From assembly GCA_028455995.1 (NCBI GenBank), contig JABELC010000004.1:1984001-2048000 (forward strand): 64,000 bases of DNA, in the 5' to 3' direction. A model generated the notes under the pieces. The model ran no database searches and had not been told where the DNA came from. It was given only the letters and a program-made list of their open reading frames with translations. This DNA comes from Scleromitrula shiraiana. Taxonomy: Eukaryota > Ascomycota > Leotiomycetes > Helotiales > Sclerotiniaceae. Positions 34,908-48,128 of the stretch are shown one piece after another. Within the stretch, counting starts at the first letter, position 1. Each line of letters opens with the position of its first letter. The translations under genes and the position numbers were made by a program.

Positions 34908-37056
34908 ATGAAGACAAACTTCATCACTTTAGCTGTGGGCCTTGTCCTCAGTGGTGTGAGTTTTGCACTCCCTGCCGACTCCCAAGATGCAGGTTTCCTA
35001 GCCTTTCTTTCAAAAAGAGCCATGATAAGTCCGGATAACACTTGCGGAGATTCATATGCGGGTAGCAATAAGAGCTACAGCTGTGATGCCACAGCAAATA
35101 CTGGGGGGTGTTGTTCAGCATACGGTTACTGTGGAAATACAACTGGTATGAACTTTCTGAAGCCATAACAATCAGCAAACACAATTGCTAACGTAAGCTT
35201 GGCAGACTATTGCGGTACTGGATGTCAAACAGCTTTCGGAACTTGTTCTGGAACTACAACTCAACCATCGGATGATTCATTCTTGTGTGGGCCTAATAAC
35301 GGCGGGCTTACTTGTACTAGCGGACTCTGCTGCTCACAAGCAGGATATGTGAGTACAATTCGTTCTCTGATTTTGCCCTTCTAGATATCAAGTTCCGTTT
35401 GCATGTTTCATGCCATGTATTCTCTTGATTTCCTGTTACAAACTTCTTTTCTTCTTTCAAGATATTTCTAGAAAAGACAATTACTAACTGCTTGATCTTC
35501 TAGTGTGGAAACACAACTGACTATTGTGATACCGGTTGCCAGTCTGCATATGGATCTTGTGATGCAAGTGCTGTCGAGCCGAGCACCGGAGGTACTTGCG
35601 GTCCTAATTTTGGGGGCACAACTTGTGGTGGAAATCAATGCTGCAGCAGTGAGTTTTATATTTACCCCAAAGGATCGAAAGAAAGTTCTGACTTTAAGTA
35701 AAAGTGTCTGGATATTGCGGAAACACACAAGACTACTGTGCGGACCCTGGAAATTGCTTGTTAGGTTATGGAAGATGTGATTCAGACGCGACTCCCGCCG
35801 GAGCTTCAACTGCCAATGTTGCCAGGCCATTGAAAGGACCCATCACATATACAGCTGATATCTACAATTGTGTCGAAAACAACATGGTTGCCTTGACATA
35901 TGATGATGGTCCATACAACTACACTTCGGGCCTTTTGGATACCCTGAAATCATACGGATATCAGGCAACCTTTTTCATCACTGGCAACAACAATGGAAAG
36001 GGAGAAATTGATATCACTGCTCCTTATCCATCTTTGATTCAACGTATGATTGCCGAGGGTCATCAGGTAGCATCTCACACTTGGAGCCACTACTCTCTCT
36101 CGAATATATCCCATGATCTCCGCATTTCACAGATGGTCAAGAATGAGATGGCATTCAACAATATTATTGGCAAATGGCCCACATATATGAGACCTCCATA
36201 TTCCGATTGTACTGAAGCATCCGGATGCTGGGCAGATATGCAATCTTTAGGCTATCACCGAGTATATTTCGATTTGGATACCCAAGACTACTTGAATCCA
36301 TTGCCCTCACAAATCCAAAACTCGAAAAATATCGTAAAAAATGCATTGGCTCAGACCACCGTTAAGGATTACCTTTCTATCCAGCATGATATTGTTCAAC
36401 AATCCGCGGGAAATCTTTCCTCCTACTACTTCGATTTGATCAAGGCAAAGGGATGGAAGGGTGTAACTGTTGGAGAATGTCTTGGGGATACTGATAGATC
36501 TAACTGGTACCGTTCTATGAACGAATCCACTGCCTCTTCAACGATATCTACCGCAACTGTGCCGAGCAGCAGTGTAAAATCTACGGCTGCTAGCGTAGTA
36601 ACGAGCAAAACCAGCTCATCCACTTCCAAAGTGTCGTCAACAAGTTCAGGAATTACAACCTCAAAATCTCTTACGACTTCCACATCTATCAAATCTACTT
36701 CATCAAGTACTAGTTCAGCGACCAAATCTACTTCATCCGGTACCAGCTCGGTAGTCAAATCTACTTCTTCAAGTAAGAGCTCAGCTGCACCAACACCCAC
36801 GAAATCATCGGCTCCAGCTCCAACTTGTGCAGTAAAAGCTGGCGAATGGTGTGGCAACGTCAAGCCCTTTGAGAACATTTTGACTTGCCAAAAGTCGGCA
36901 GCTACTTGCTACTCAGACTCCTTAAAGTGTTTGACAACAGCAGGTTGGAATAATCTCAAAACATGTGGTTCTTTCACTACCATTTGTGAAAAGCTAACGA
37001 TTTATTGCCTCAAATGTGCCAAGCAAGGCTGCTCGAACATCGCTTTTGGATACTAA
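34908..37056 (+). CDS. Secreted chitin deacetylase (CE4) with three CBM18 modules and a Cys-rich C-terminus
   Basis: Four exons, 34908-35145, 35206-35348, 35504-35648 and 35705-37056, encode 625 residues. A signal peptide of about 20 residues (cleavage near SFA-LP) is followed by three hevein-like CBM18 chitin-binding modules (about 46-90, 105-150 and 155-200) with motifs such as CCSQAGYCGNTTDYC. One intron falls inside each module. The CE4 polysaccharide deacetylase domain has all catalytic motifs: TYDDGP (240-245), HTWSH (300-304), RPPYSD (338-343) and the late His in IQHDIV (about 403). A Ser/Thr-rich linker (about 448-552) leads to a 75-residue region with ten cysteines that I cannot assign. 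Expected role: converting surface chitin to chitosan in the cell wall or apoplast, which can hide hyphae from plant chitinases (family knowledge). Confidence 0.92.
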
Positions 37057-37856
37057 ATTGGGACAAACTGTGACAATTTGCATGGAGTTATAGGCGAAAG
37101 AAAAGGATAGATGACGGAGAACCGTGGGTCTTCGGGATTTTGGACGCATCTGTCATGGTTCGACTCGTTTGATTCGTAAATAAATACTTAAAAAGTCATA
37201 GTAATGAATCGAAATTGAAGTAACGTTTCCAGTACATTGTTGATTCATGCATTTGATTACATTTGCCATTGCTGCAAAGTCGTCTTCCCTCAATCTATAA
37301 GAACCATGGATATCTGTGATTCGAATTGTAGATACCTGGTTATGGTCCATAAGACCATACGTAGTACATAACATGATGGGAATAACTTGTATACAATCGT
37401 CTCAAACATTGCTTCAACTTGATTAACATGTACAATATGTTCCCCAGGTCAATTGTTTGCATAATGTACCCGATGCAAAGCATGGATAACGTGTTACACT
37501 GGTAAGAAACCTCAAGTTCTCTCATCCAGGAACAGCCTCTTGTAACCTTTGGCTTGAATGAGAAGTGGGCTTCACAACATAATGTGAGAGAATTGGTGTT
37601 TCAGCATACCAAGATGATCCTATCAAAACTATGATGTTGTAGCCTCGGACCTTTACTTAAAGGTTCTTCGAGCATTGCATTCTAGAACACATATGTAACT
37701 TCGGAATTCGAATAGTTTTCTTCTTAACGTATTAAAGGGGTTTGAAGAACGTTGAAAGAATTCGAGGAAAATTCGAAGGGGAGAGAAAGATTTTTTCTTT
37801 TCTTTTCTTTTCTTATTTTTTTTTGAAGATATATATTTTTTTGTTTGTTTATAAAC
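37057..37856. other. Intergenic region between chitin deacetylase and alpha-actinin
   Basis: About 800 nt. The end has a pyrimidine-rich tract (TTTTCTTTTC repeats, 37792-37815) directly upstream of the actinin start. Nothing else is identifiable. Confidence 0.5.
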
Positions 37857-40526
37857 ATGGAGAACGGAAATATTTTATCACCTCCATCGCCACCACCGTC
37901 AGAAGTGGAATCTGACCCTGGCAACGATCGTTGCTTAGGCCCGGAGAAGTCACCGCCCAATCCCGATGAAGTAAACAACGAAAATAATATTAAAATTATA
38001 TCCACTTCCAATTCACCACGTCACTCGCGTACAATCACTCCAACTCAATTTGAAATTAATCACCATAAAATATTTTCATCTTCAACTACAGATTTTGAGC
38101 TTAACGCACCAAATACTCCCCCTGCAACACCACCGAAAGTCGCGAGAAGGGAGAGATCCGCGAGCCAAAGGGAACGTGAAGCATTACGATCGAGACAATT
38201 TTCAGAATCGGCAAGGTTACAAAGAACAGCAGAGAAGAAAGAGGGCGACAGTGACGAGATCGAGTTAGGGAGAAGAAGAAAGAGATACCAGCATAGGCAT
38301 AACAAAAAGGGGTCAAATTCGGGCTCAGGGGAAGCGTTGAGGGCAGTGGAACCACCTCATGAGCAGCTTCTTACAAAAATGGCTTTCGCGGAACAACAGC
38401 AATGGATTACGGTGCAACAAAAGACGTTTACGAAATGGTAAGCTGCTGCGTATTGTTGCGGCTGAAACAAAATATTAATGCGCAATAGGTTGAACACGAA
38501 GATTGCACACAGGAAATTGCAGGTGGTGGATTTGGTAAAGGACTTGAGTGATGGAGTAAGTATCTTTCTATTTTTGCTCACTGTAGAATAATTGCTGATC
38601 AAACTAAGGTTCTTCTTATCCATCTTCTTGAATGCCTTTCGAACGAATCACTTGGTCGATATGCTGCGAAGCCAAAACTCCGTGTTCAGCGATTCGAAAA
38701 CGCAAATTTGTCGTTGGACTTCATCAAATCGAGAGGAATTCAAATGACAAACATTGGAGCTGAGGATGTTGTAGATGGAAACAGAAAGATCATTCTTGGT
38801 TTGATTTGGACCCTGATTTTGCGATTTACTATCTCAGATATCAACCAAGAGGGTATGACGGCCAAAGAAGGTTTATTGTTATGGTGTCAAAGAAAGACAG
38901 CATGTTATGATGAGGTCGATGTCCGTAATTTTACTGATAGTTGGAACGATGGACTGGCATTTTGTGCTCTACTCGATATTCACCGACCAGATTTGATCGA
39001 TTATGATACGTTGGACAAGGATGATCATAGAGGAAATATGCAATTGGCCTTTGATATCGCAACTAAAGAGATTGGAATTCCGGCATTGTTGGATGTGGAG
39101 GATGTCTGCGATGTGGCTAAGCCTGATGAGAGGAGTTTGATGACATATATTGCTTACTGGTTCCATGCTTTCTCGCAGATGGAGAAAGTGGAGAATGCTG
39201 GTCGAAGAGTGGAGAAATTTGTTAACAATATGCAAGGTGCATGGGAGATGCAGAGTGCATACGAGAGGAGAATGAGAGCATTGTTGAAAAGTGTCAAAGA
39301 ACAAGCCGTCAAATGGGAAGATTCGATTTTCGACGGCACATATGCGGATGCAAAGAAGCAAGCTACAGACTTCAGTTCATACAAAAAAGGTCAAAAGAGA
39401 GAATGGGTTGCGGAAAAGAGTGATCTTGCTGCTTTATTAGGCAACATAAAGACTAAACTCAGCACATACAGGCTTCGCGCGTATGAACCTCCCCCAGAGT
39501 TGAGATTAAGCGTTTTGGATGAGGAATGGGCGACTTTGATGACCAGTGAAATGGCTAGAGGTCAACTTATCAACGAAACCATTAGAGAGTAGGCTTCACT
39601 GACTTCCTTGCTTGTAACGTCAAACTAACTTTCTTAGTATTAAAAACGCTTTACGGAAGTCATTCGCAGACAAGGCTAACGATTTTGCACTCACATTAAA
39701 CACAATGCAGCTAGCAATATCAGGGTTAGAAGGAGACGTGGAGGACCAGTTAATTCATGTCCGACGATTAAACGACAACTTACCACCCCTCAATCAATTC
39801 CTAGAACAGATCGCAGCAATTGACAAAAAGTGCGAAGAAGCGAATATCGAAGAGAACGATTTCACAACATACACGTATGATGAACTCTGTTACGAAATGA
39901 GCCTTGTTAAGAGTTCTGTCTCGAAGAAATTGGCATTCTTGGATAATCAAGTTGTCGCCCGAAACATGACGAATCTTACACCTATCCAACTAGAGGAATT
40001 TGAAAGTGTCTTCCGACATTTCGATCGTGACGTGACCAACAGTCTTCAAGAATTGGAATTCAGCGCAGCACTTGCATCACTTGGACTTGTTTTCTCAGAA
40101 GACGAGATGCACGATTACTTCCTTGATACTTCGAACGGCAAAGACTATGTTACGTTCGAGGAGTTTATTCGATTTATGGTAGAAGTTACAGAGGATCAAA
40201 ACACAGCCGAACAGGTTTTCCAATCTTTCCGCGAGGTAGCCGATGGTAAGCCGTATGTTACGGAGATGGATCTCAGACATAGTTTAGTGCCAGATGAGGT
40301 TATCGAGAAACTAACTCAATTTGTGCCGATGCACAAGGGTCCCGATATGCAGGAGGATAGGGGCATGCCTCAATATGATTACATTAGCTTTATGGATAAG
40401 CTGTTAGGCGGTGGGGAGGATGAGGGTGATGCAGATTTGGATGGCGCGTTGGGTGAATTGCCAAACGGGAGGAGCCCAAAAAGAGCGAGTACAGGTGCTG
40501 CAAGTAAGGCAAATGGTGTTCATTGA
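37857..40526 (+). CDS. Alpha-actinin
   Basis: Four exons, 37857-38437, 38489-38555, 38609-39588 and 39638-40526, give 838 residues. After a disordered N-terminal extension of about 175 residues come tandem calponin-homology domains (about 178-400; KTFTKWLNTKIAHR is restored by splicing, and MTAKEGLLLWCQRKT begins the second). Next are spectrin-type helices (about 410-660) and a C-terminal EF-hand region (about 680-820). The EF loops are degenerate (FRHFDRDVTNSLQELEF), so calcium binding is doubtful. Family knowledge: alpha-actinin crosslinks F-actin and acts at the contractile ring and hyphal septa. The basic, Arg-rich N-terminal extension is longer than in yeast Ain1 and may be a regulatory tail (inference). 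Introns are 51, 53 and 49 nt. Confidence 0.93.
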
Positions 40527-41253
40527 AGAAGGGGTCGAGTTTAGCATCTAAGCTTTTTGGAGGTAGTTAAAGCATGCTTCGTAATACCACCTATTATACG
40601 GATGAAGTTGGCTGTGGAATTATCTTTTCTTCTCTTCTTGATATTGGTTTACTGGCGGAATTATGGTCGAAATGGAGTGATTGGAGGGGGTTTATACTCA
40701 CAGGATGGCGAACTCTGTGAACTTGGCAGCATGGCATGGTGTAGGTCGAGGCTTAAGCCTGGGTTTGGGCTCAACTTAGTTACATATATAATTAAAACTC
40801 TTTGGAAAGTTCGAGTCGGTCTACATTGATAGTGATATTGTTATGTGTAATGAATCCGTGTTCATTATTACACTTAGTTCATAAGCCTTTCTTGCACTTT
40901 CTAAGTCCTATATAAATAATATTTTAAATTTCACATGAATCCATAATCTAACCGTTCTTAGAAAAAGCTACATACATCAACACTTTATACTTATTACGCC
41001 ATACACCATGCTATCTATGCAATTCTCTGGTATTTCCAATTTCAACCCAGCGCCTCTTATTTCCATCCATTTATAAGCTGACCGTGCCTTCTCTTCCAGC
41101 CCACCAATCCCGCAGTACAATAATAACACTAGTCATCACAAGAAAACAACCCCAAACCAACCATATAGAACTCATAAACGAAGCGCGCTGCGCCATAGGT
41201 GCAGCGCAAGTGGTCATGTCTTTCTCCAATACAACCACCCTACTCATCCTCAG
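40527..41253. other. Convergent intergenic region
   Basis: About 730 nt between the 3' ends of actinin (+) and the minus-strand membrane protein. It has AT-rich 3' UTR-like sequence only. Confidence 0.5.
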
Positions 41254-42099
41254 TTAAGACCAAGATCGAAACCACTGCTGCTGGTGAGATCTTCGCTGGT
41301 GTTGCCGAAACTGAATTTCATTCTTTGGGCTTGGCTGCCAACGATGGGGGGAAGATATGTGAAGGGTAGAGGAATTTCCAGAATGGGCTGAAATGCTGAA
41401 GACGGGGTTGTTGCAATTTGAAGTGTAGGTGCAATGATATCCTATGTGATGAATAGGAGTTCCCACAAATTCCGTAATCGAGTCGGAAAGATGTCGTGGA
41501 AAGGATACTGGAATCTCCGATCTGAATAATGGCATCTCTTGCAGTTCGGAATTTGGTGGAGATGAGCTACTACTGGAAGAACCTGGAACTGCTAAATCGA
41601 CTATTTCATGTCGTAGTGAAATTAGAGATTCACTATAAAGGATTATAGATGATATAGTGCCAGCCACACAGTCGTCTAAGTGATCTTCAGAAGACAAGGT
41701 GGAAGAATAAGCCAAGCAAAGATCTGTCAAATCATGGAGCAATGCAGATGGTTCCTCGGTTCGAGCACCTGATGCAGAAAGTACCCATGATGGAGGATCA
41801 CTAGCTTATAAGCTTGGTATAATAATGTCATTGATTCGACTATAATGGTCCCCGCCTGTCAGGCTTTCGTCAAAACTTGACGGTGTTCTTATTTCGTTTG
41901 CTGATGGCCAGTTGACGACATAAAATAATACCACGTTCATCAATATTACTACCGCGAGACATTGTAATGCAAACTTTTCTACTCCCCCGGATATCCAAGT
42001 GGTTTCGGGCTGGTCCTCTTGCTCGCTAAGTTGATCAAATTTAGTGATGGGCAGCTTCTCACTGACTGAGAACTCCTCTACTGATTTTGATGAATTCAT
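41254..42099 (-). pseudogene. Single-pass membrane protein interrupted by one in-frame stop
   Basis: From ATG at 42099 a frame of 97 codons ends at TAA (41808-41806). The same frame then stays open for 183 more codons to TGA at 41254. The first part has an acidic, Ser-rich N-tail and one transmembrane helix (FALQCLAVVILMNVVLFYVV). The second part has LLHDLTDLCLAYSSTL, a Ser run and a Gln/His-rich end. I recognise no family. A 108-nt phase-1 intron (41769-41876, donor GTTTTG, acceptor ATCAG) could remove the stop, but its splice sites are weak. Alternatives are a recent nonsense mutation, stop readthrough (TAA followed by G) or two genes. Confidence 0.5.
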
Positions 42100-45000
42100 G
42101 GTGTGTTTGATTATGGCGAACAAAGTCCTAAGAGCTGTGGATGCACTCAATGAAAAACTTCTATCCAAGTACTTATAATCGTACGAAATATGCTTTTAGG
42201 ATCCAAGCACATCAATCTAACAAGGAGCCGCGTAACACAAGGACTCTAAGCTAAGGTGCAGCGCTTATTCGGTGAGGTGTCAACGGTATCTAGCTGCAAT
42301 TTTACCAACATAGGTTAGATCGCAGCTTTACAAGTCGAAGGAAGATAATTGACACCGGGAATAAATGATCGTCGTAAGGGTTAGCGATTGAATGATGCTG
42401 TACGCGCTTTGGTGGATCTATGATGGATTGTGATTACTTGTCGCAGCGCTTTCTTTAAGAAAAACAACTAAGAGTCAATGGTTTACAATTCTGCACAGAC
42501 TTGGTTTGTTCTTCAATCCAGCGATGTATATGGTCGTATATGATAATTTTTGGATATCCAAATTAACGTGCCATGGGGATGGGGATAGGTCTTCTCAATT
42601 TGGTGGGGCCCCTCTTTCGGGAATTCACTGCGAAATTAGTTTTTAGAAGTAGCATCGTGAGGATCCTTTTGAATGATTATTCCTCAAAGTCTGTCTTGGA
42701 GATTAGGACGAGTGATCTGTATGCTCTTGGCCGAAGTCGATTGTATCTCATGATATCTTCTTTGGGCAAACGGCTAAACAGTAGGGAGATATGGAAATGG
42801 AATTGTTAAGTAATATGTGTGCTTATTATTAAAGGTATATCAATGGAAATACAATTGACATGAACCGATATAAGCCGATATATGCGTGAACTACCTGTGT
42901 AACCAATATAACTAAATGTACACCTTCGCCGTTATGAGAGCCTCCTGGAGGTTAGGGCAATGGCATGAGAGTTAATCATTTCGCTGCAGACCAGTCAATA
43001 TTCCCGAACATCGTCATCCACCATGATTCCATTGATAAATACATCACAGGGGATAAATCGATGTTAGTGAGTGTGGTTGGCTGAAGAGAAGCAACAACGG
43101 CAACAAACCCACTACGCTCTGTGGTCCTGCTGGTCCGCACAGATAGGATGGCAGCTAGAAATCTGTGCTGTCGTATCAACTTTAGTCGTCAACAAACTCA
43201 AGCAAAGCCTCCGCGATACTTGCACAATCTTATAGAACTGAAATGTCAATTTGAGGTACAGAAATTATATTTGATGTTAACTGTTATAATGAAATGTTTC
43301 ATTGGTAGAAAATATGAGCTACAGGCGTCTAGTAGCGCCAAAGACGCCAAACAACGACAACTGTGTGTAGAACATCAAAATATATTCAACAAGCCAACAC
43401 CAACGCCATAAGAATTTGCCTGTTCTTTTGACGTAAGCTTGGATAAAGAAGGTTGTAATTTTTTCTTCCATTCTTTCAAATCAATGAACTTTGCAGCAAT
43501 ATGCGCAAGAAACAAACATCGTTGCTGAGTTCAAATATCTCAAATGTATTTGGTTGATAAAAAGCTAACCTTTCTCTATAGTTCTGATCACCTATCTTCG
43601 AAGATGGATATCCTTCGCTACTCTTCTTCCAGCCTCATTCTTCCCATTGATTGACAACATCTATAGCAATGGTACCGTCACTTTGGGAATCAACTTATAC
43701 AACGCACCCTGCTTCCGACAGTTGTCCCTTCTACTCACAATTGGGACATTGGGTATAGCTTGAGTCATTTCGAAGTATTGTACGCCTATACATTCAGGGG
43801 CTTAATGAGTTGGAGATATTTTACCTACATAGTAGGTAACGAACACCATGAATTTGAATCGACCCACTTCATGTTTATCATCACGGCAGATAATAACGCT
43901 GCTTTATCCCAAACCTACTTTGGCATGATTCACTAGGTAGGGAAAAACATTACATGAGTAATATGTCATGGTTTGATCATCTCCGCATCTTAGATATGTC
44001 TTAATCATTTGACAGCCCTTATCATAAACAAGCTTGTCCTATCGTTTCCCTTGATTTTCAACACATATCTACTGAAGCATAGATTCGTCCGTCATTCCGG
44101 ATATCAAAATCAGAGTTACTAAAGATGCCTAACTTCTTTTTAAAGTCAGAATCTTCTGATTAGAAACATTGAACGTTGGAAATTCTGAACACCAGAAGCA
44201 TTGTTTCGGAAGATATGGTCACTACGAGGTAAAAATATGCCTAGATTGATTTGTTGATTGAATGATTCCGCCGATGATGTCTAACGTGGCCTAGTTCCAT
44301 GATAGACATATTCCGGTGTGTCACTCGGTTCTTTCTGTCATTCAATGATGCTCTTTGCAAGGCCTTTTTGGGGAGGGGCAGGTCAAGGGTTTATAGCGCT
44401 ATCTCCTTTCCTAAAAATTCGAATATTAACTTTCAGGAAATGATACCAAGCCTAACCTTTATATCTAGAAGAAAAGACAAAGCTACGTTGAGGCTCTTGA
44501 CTCTTGGAGAACTGATGTACTAATCAGTGAAAACCTCATTGGGAACAAGATCTCGTCACAGAAGCTCTGATCCTCAAATCATGCAGATCCACTTTTAGAC
44601 GACACCTACATCGACGTGCAGACATACTACCACTATCTCAACCTGAAATTATATTTTGCTTGGATATTCTTTGGCCAGCGCCTGGAATAATATCTCAAAT
44701 CACACTCGGTGCCCTCATGTTCTTCTCTGAATATCATGCCCAAGCTAAAGTCTTTCTTGTTCATCAGATCTGCTCATAATACACTCAAGCAATTGAGATC
44801 CAGTGATCAAGCTGATCGAATTTGGTATGAAACAGATGACATAGCGCATATTTCAATATTTATATCCTTTTTTGAATATTCCTTAGATTTGAACACCCAA
44901 ATACGTTTCACGTATTGAATAAGCTTTCATGTCTACAAATATGCTTTCTCAGATAACAGGAACTTCTCCATGATTTGATCTACGCAGCATCAAGATCATT

Positions 45001-45633
45001 TTTTAATAAATTCACTATTTATACTAATCATGCAATGAATTTCAATCTTGGAAGCAAAACTATGGATTTACATCGATAAAAGCTGTTCTTATCAAGCTGC
45101 ATTAAGGTTATCTGCATACATGACACTAGAATCAGAAATGTTTGGAAGAAAAATGCGGTTTTTTAAGCAGAGAAGACATGGGAAATTTCGACTGCAAAAA
45201 CCTCTCCACTAGGCATATCGTCTATGTATACGATGATTATACCATTCTCAACTAGGGTTTTGCAAGAACAGTTCTAGACTAACCTACCAGCCACACACCG
45301 ATACATGTACACGCCGCTTTAACCACTCTTTCAGGACATCTCGTTCGCCCGATGCTCTATTGTCAGCCCCACAAAATGATTCGCTGGCACAACGAACACC
45401 TATAATGTCAGTCACATGTTCTTACACGTCGTGCTGCCACGTTCTTCTTCACCGATGCATCCTTTCTATCTAATCATACGATCTGGGAATTACGGCGTTG
45501 TCTCGTCTCAAAGATGTACAACACGATCTAATGCACGCCTCAATTGCATTGGATCGTCGAGGCGAACTCATTCTCCACATTATTGCAGCCATTTTTATAT
45601 TAATAATGGAGCGATGGGAAATATGACCCATCC
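42100..45633. other. Gene-free region upstream of the RBR ligase gene
   Basis: About 3.5 kb with no supportable gene on either strand. Isolated splice-like signals (GCTAACCTTTCTCTATAG near 43567) and short open frames occur but do not assemble into a protein. It may contain gene relics; I see no transposon signature. Confidence 0.5.
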
Positions 45634-48128
45634 ATGGATCATTCAAATCTCCCAACTCCCCATCTGGCAACCGTTCTTCATCTCGCTCTAACCTCCTACC
45701 TCTCTACCCTCCACGAACACCAATCGTCTTACGAGGCTGGACTTCCTCGTCAAGGCAAAAACATCGAAACCGTAGAGGACTTCGAAAGAAGACAAGAGGT
45801 AGAAGCGAGTATTGGAGCTGCGGAACTGTTGTTAGATTGGGAGGAGAGAATCTCAAGAACCGTTGAGAAGTGGGTGAGCCGAGGTGAAGAACCTACCACG
45901 AGAAGTGCAGGCCACGACTCATATGGAGGAAGCGAGTGCGGACGTGACAACGGCATTGTGACTCATAAGTTTATGGTGAAACAGATTCAAGTGGAAGACG
46001 AAGAACCATATATCAACATACTAACTGGAAAATGGATTTGTCCTAGCACTGCCAACGCGGCAGGACCTTCAAACAGTTGTTTGACACCAACCACTGATGG
46101 ATACAACGATATCAGAACCCCAAGCACAAATGGAGAAGATCCGGATGACATCATTCCAAATTTAGTTGAGGATATGGAAAATTTGGCTGACCTTGATTGT
46201 TTCACACCAAAAACGGAGCAAATCTCCAAAGATATGCAGACTTATTTTAAACGTTTTATGGCACCTGCGGTGCCAACGTCGACACATAAACCTCTGTCGC
46301 GGTCTCGTACTCAATCCTCAAACTCAAAAAGTGACACACCCCCATCTCCTCGACTTCCACCGGCAGTATCATTAACAGCCAAAAACCAACCTAAATCTCG
46401 ATCACGATCTCAATCCCGAGCTTCAAGCGAACAAAGCAACAAGCCCTCGTCTAGTCAATATTCATGGTCGCCTAAATTCTCCCAATCACAACTACATTCC
46501 TCAACCACTCAAGGCAATAAACCTTCGGTGCATCGAGCCTCTTCTACCTCTAGAAGTAGATCTTTCTTTCCACATTCAAGTATGCCAGCCAAAACAAATC
46601 CAACTCGGCGTGGCTCATCAACCTCAAAAGTGCGATCTGAATCTCAAGTCTCAAGCAAAACAACAACACGACCGTCATCTCATCGAGCCCTATCGTCACC
46701 GAAAGCTAAGCCAGCTAGTAATGACATGATGTCTCTATCATCAGATGAGCTCACTGCCTTGAGACTTCAAGCCGAGTGGGATCAAGAGAATGATCTCCTC
46801 CAGTCTCAACTTCAATTTGCATTCAGCCTCGAGAATGGCGGCTCTTCTCCATCCCAGATTGAACTCGATAGAATTGAGGCGGAAAGATTGCAAGCCCAAC
46901 TAGAGGAAGAAGATACTCGTGGTAGGCGTAACAGAGATGCCGATGCGTACCGTGCTGCTCGCCTTGAACGGGAGACTGAAGAAGCCAGACGAATTGCTGC
47001 CGAGTGGGAACATGAGGATAGTTTAGCACAGCAAAATGCGGCTCATATGGCTCGTCTTCAACGGAGATGGGAGGAGGAAGAACGAAATCTCAACGAGCAA
47101 GAGAATTTTGCAAAAACATTGTCCAGAAGCGAAGAGGAACGAATAGCTTCACTTGACAATGATTTAGCTGCAGCGCAGGCCGCTCAGGCTCAATGGGATG
47201 AGGAGGTAGAGGAGAGAAAACGGGCGAAGCAGGCTAGAAGAGCTGCCGCCGAAGCTGCTGAAACTGAGAGGAAGGCGCGATTGGAGAAAGAGAGAGCAGC
47301 CCGTAAGGAGGCCGAGAAGAAAGTTAGACTCGAGACAGAACGTTTACAGCGACAGGAAGTCGAGAGAAAAACTAGACTTGACAGAGAAAGACGGGCAAGT
47401 GAAGAGGCTGCTCGAAAAATCCGACAAGAAAATCAACGAAAGGAGAAACAACGCATCTCAGACGCGAAAAAAGCACGAGAATTGGTCGAGAATGAGAAAA
47501 AGGCAAAGCAGGCAGACTGTGTATCGTGTATGGAAAAGGGAGAGAAGGTAAAGATGTGCATGCTTCCTTGTAAGCACGCTTATTGTGGAGAATGTGTTGC
47601 TGGTAAGTTATAATTGTCCTTCTTTTTCCATGTGTTGATGAAACTGACCGCAAAATAGGTGCATTCCGAACTGCTCTATCTTCAAAGACACCATTCAAAT
47701 GCTGCAGGCAGAATGTCTCAGTTGAACTCGCATCTCGCTGGGTCGATGCTGCTTTCATCGCCTCGTATGAATTACTCATCCTCGAACAGTCTACCAAAAA
47801 CCCTCGATACTGCCATAACAAAGAATGTCACAAATTCATCCCACCAGTACACATTCACGGATCTATTGCCGTCTGTCCAGCATGTGAGCAACGTACTTGC
47901 GCGCCATGTGGTAACGCAGAGCATCCAGGGGTATGCGAAGAGGATGCAGAAGGAAAAGCAATACAAGAATTAGCGACCAAGCAAGGCTGGAAAAACTGTC
48001 CCCAGTGCAATTTCGTGATAGAGAAGAATGAGGGATGTTTGCATATGACTTGCAAGTGTAAACATGAATGGTGTTGGGTATGTCTGAGAGAGTGGAAGGA
48101 TTGCAATAGTACATGCAACCGGTCATGA
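45634..48128 (+). CDS. RBR-type (RING-IBR-RING) E3 ubiquitin ligase
   Basis: Exons 45634-47602 and 47659-48128 (56-nt intron, GTAAGT donor, AACTGAC branch) encode 812 residues. The N-terminal third is unremarkable. A Ser/Arg-rich disordered region (about 215-365) is followed by a long charged, probably coiled-coil helix (about 370-625). The C-terminus has RING1 (CVSCMEKGEKVKMCMLPCKH with YCGECV), an IBR (ending CGNAEHPGVC) and RING2 (CPQCNFVIEKNEGCLHMTC). In RBR ligases the third RING2 cysteine, here in NEGC, accepts ubiquitin as a thioester; it is present. The intron falls inside RING1, so the first exon alone would lack a working ligase. Substrate unknown; similar fungal proteins are common and diverse. 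Confidence 0.9.

Noticed and set aside
36426..36878. 150-codon minus-strand frame opposite the chitin deacetylase linker
   Set aside because: Complement of the Ser/Thr-rich linker; Val/Asp/Glu-rich shadow with no independent support.
43430..44700. Splice-like signal (GCTAACCTTTCTCTATAG) and LRR-like peptide fragments
   Set aside because: Fragments are short and in different frames; no consistent gene or pseudogene could be assembled.
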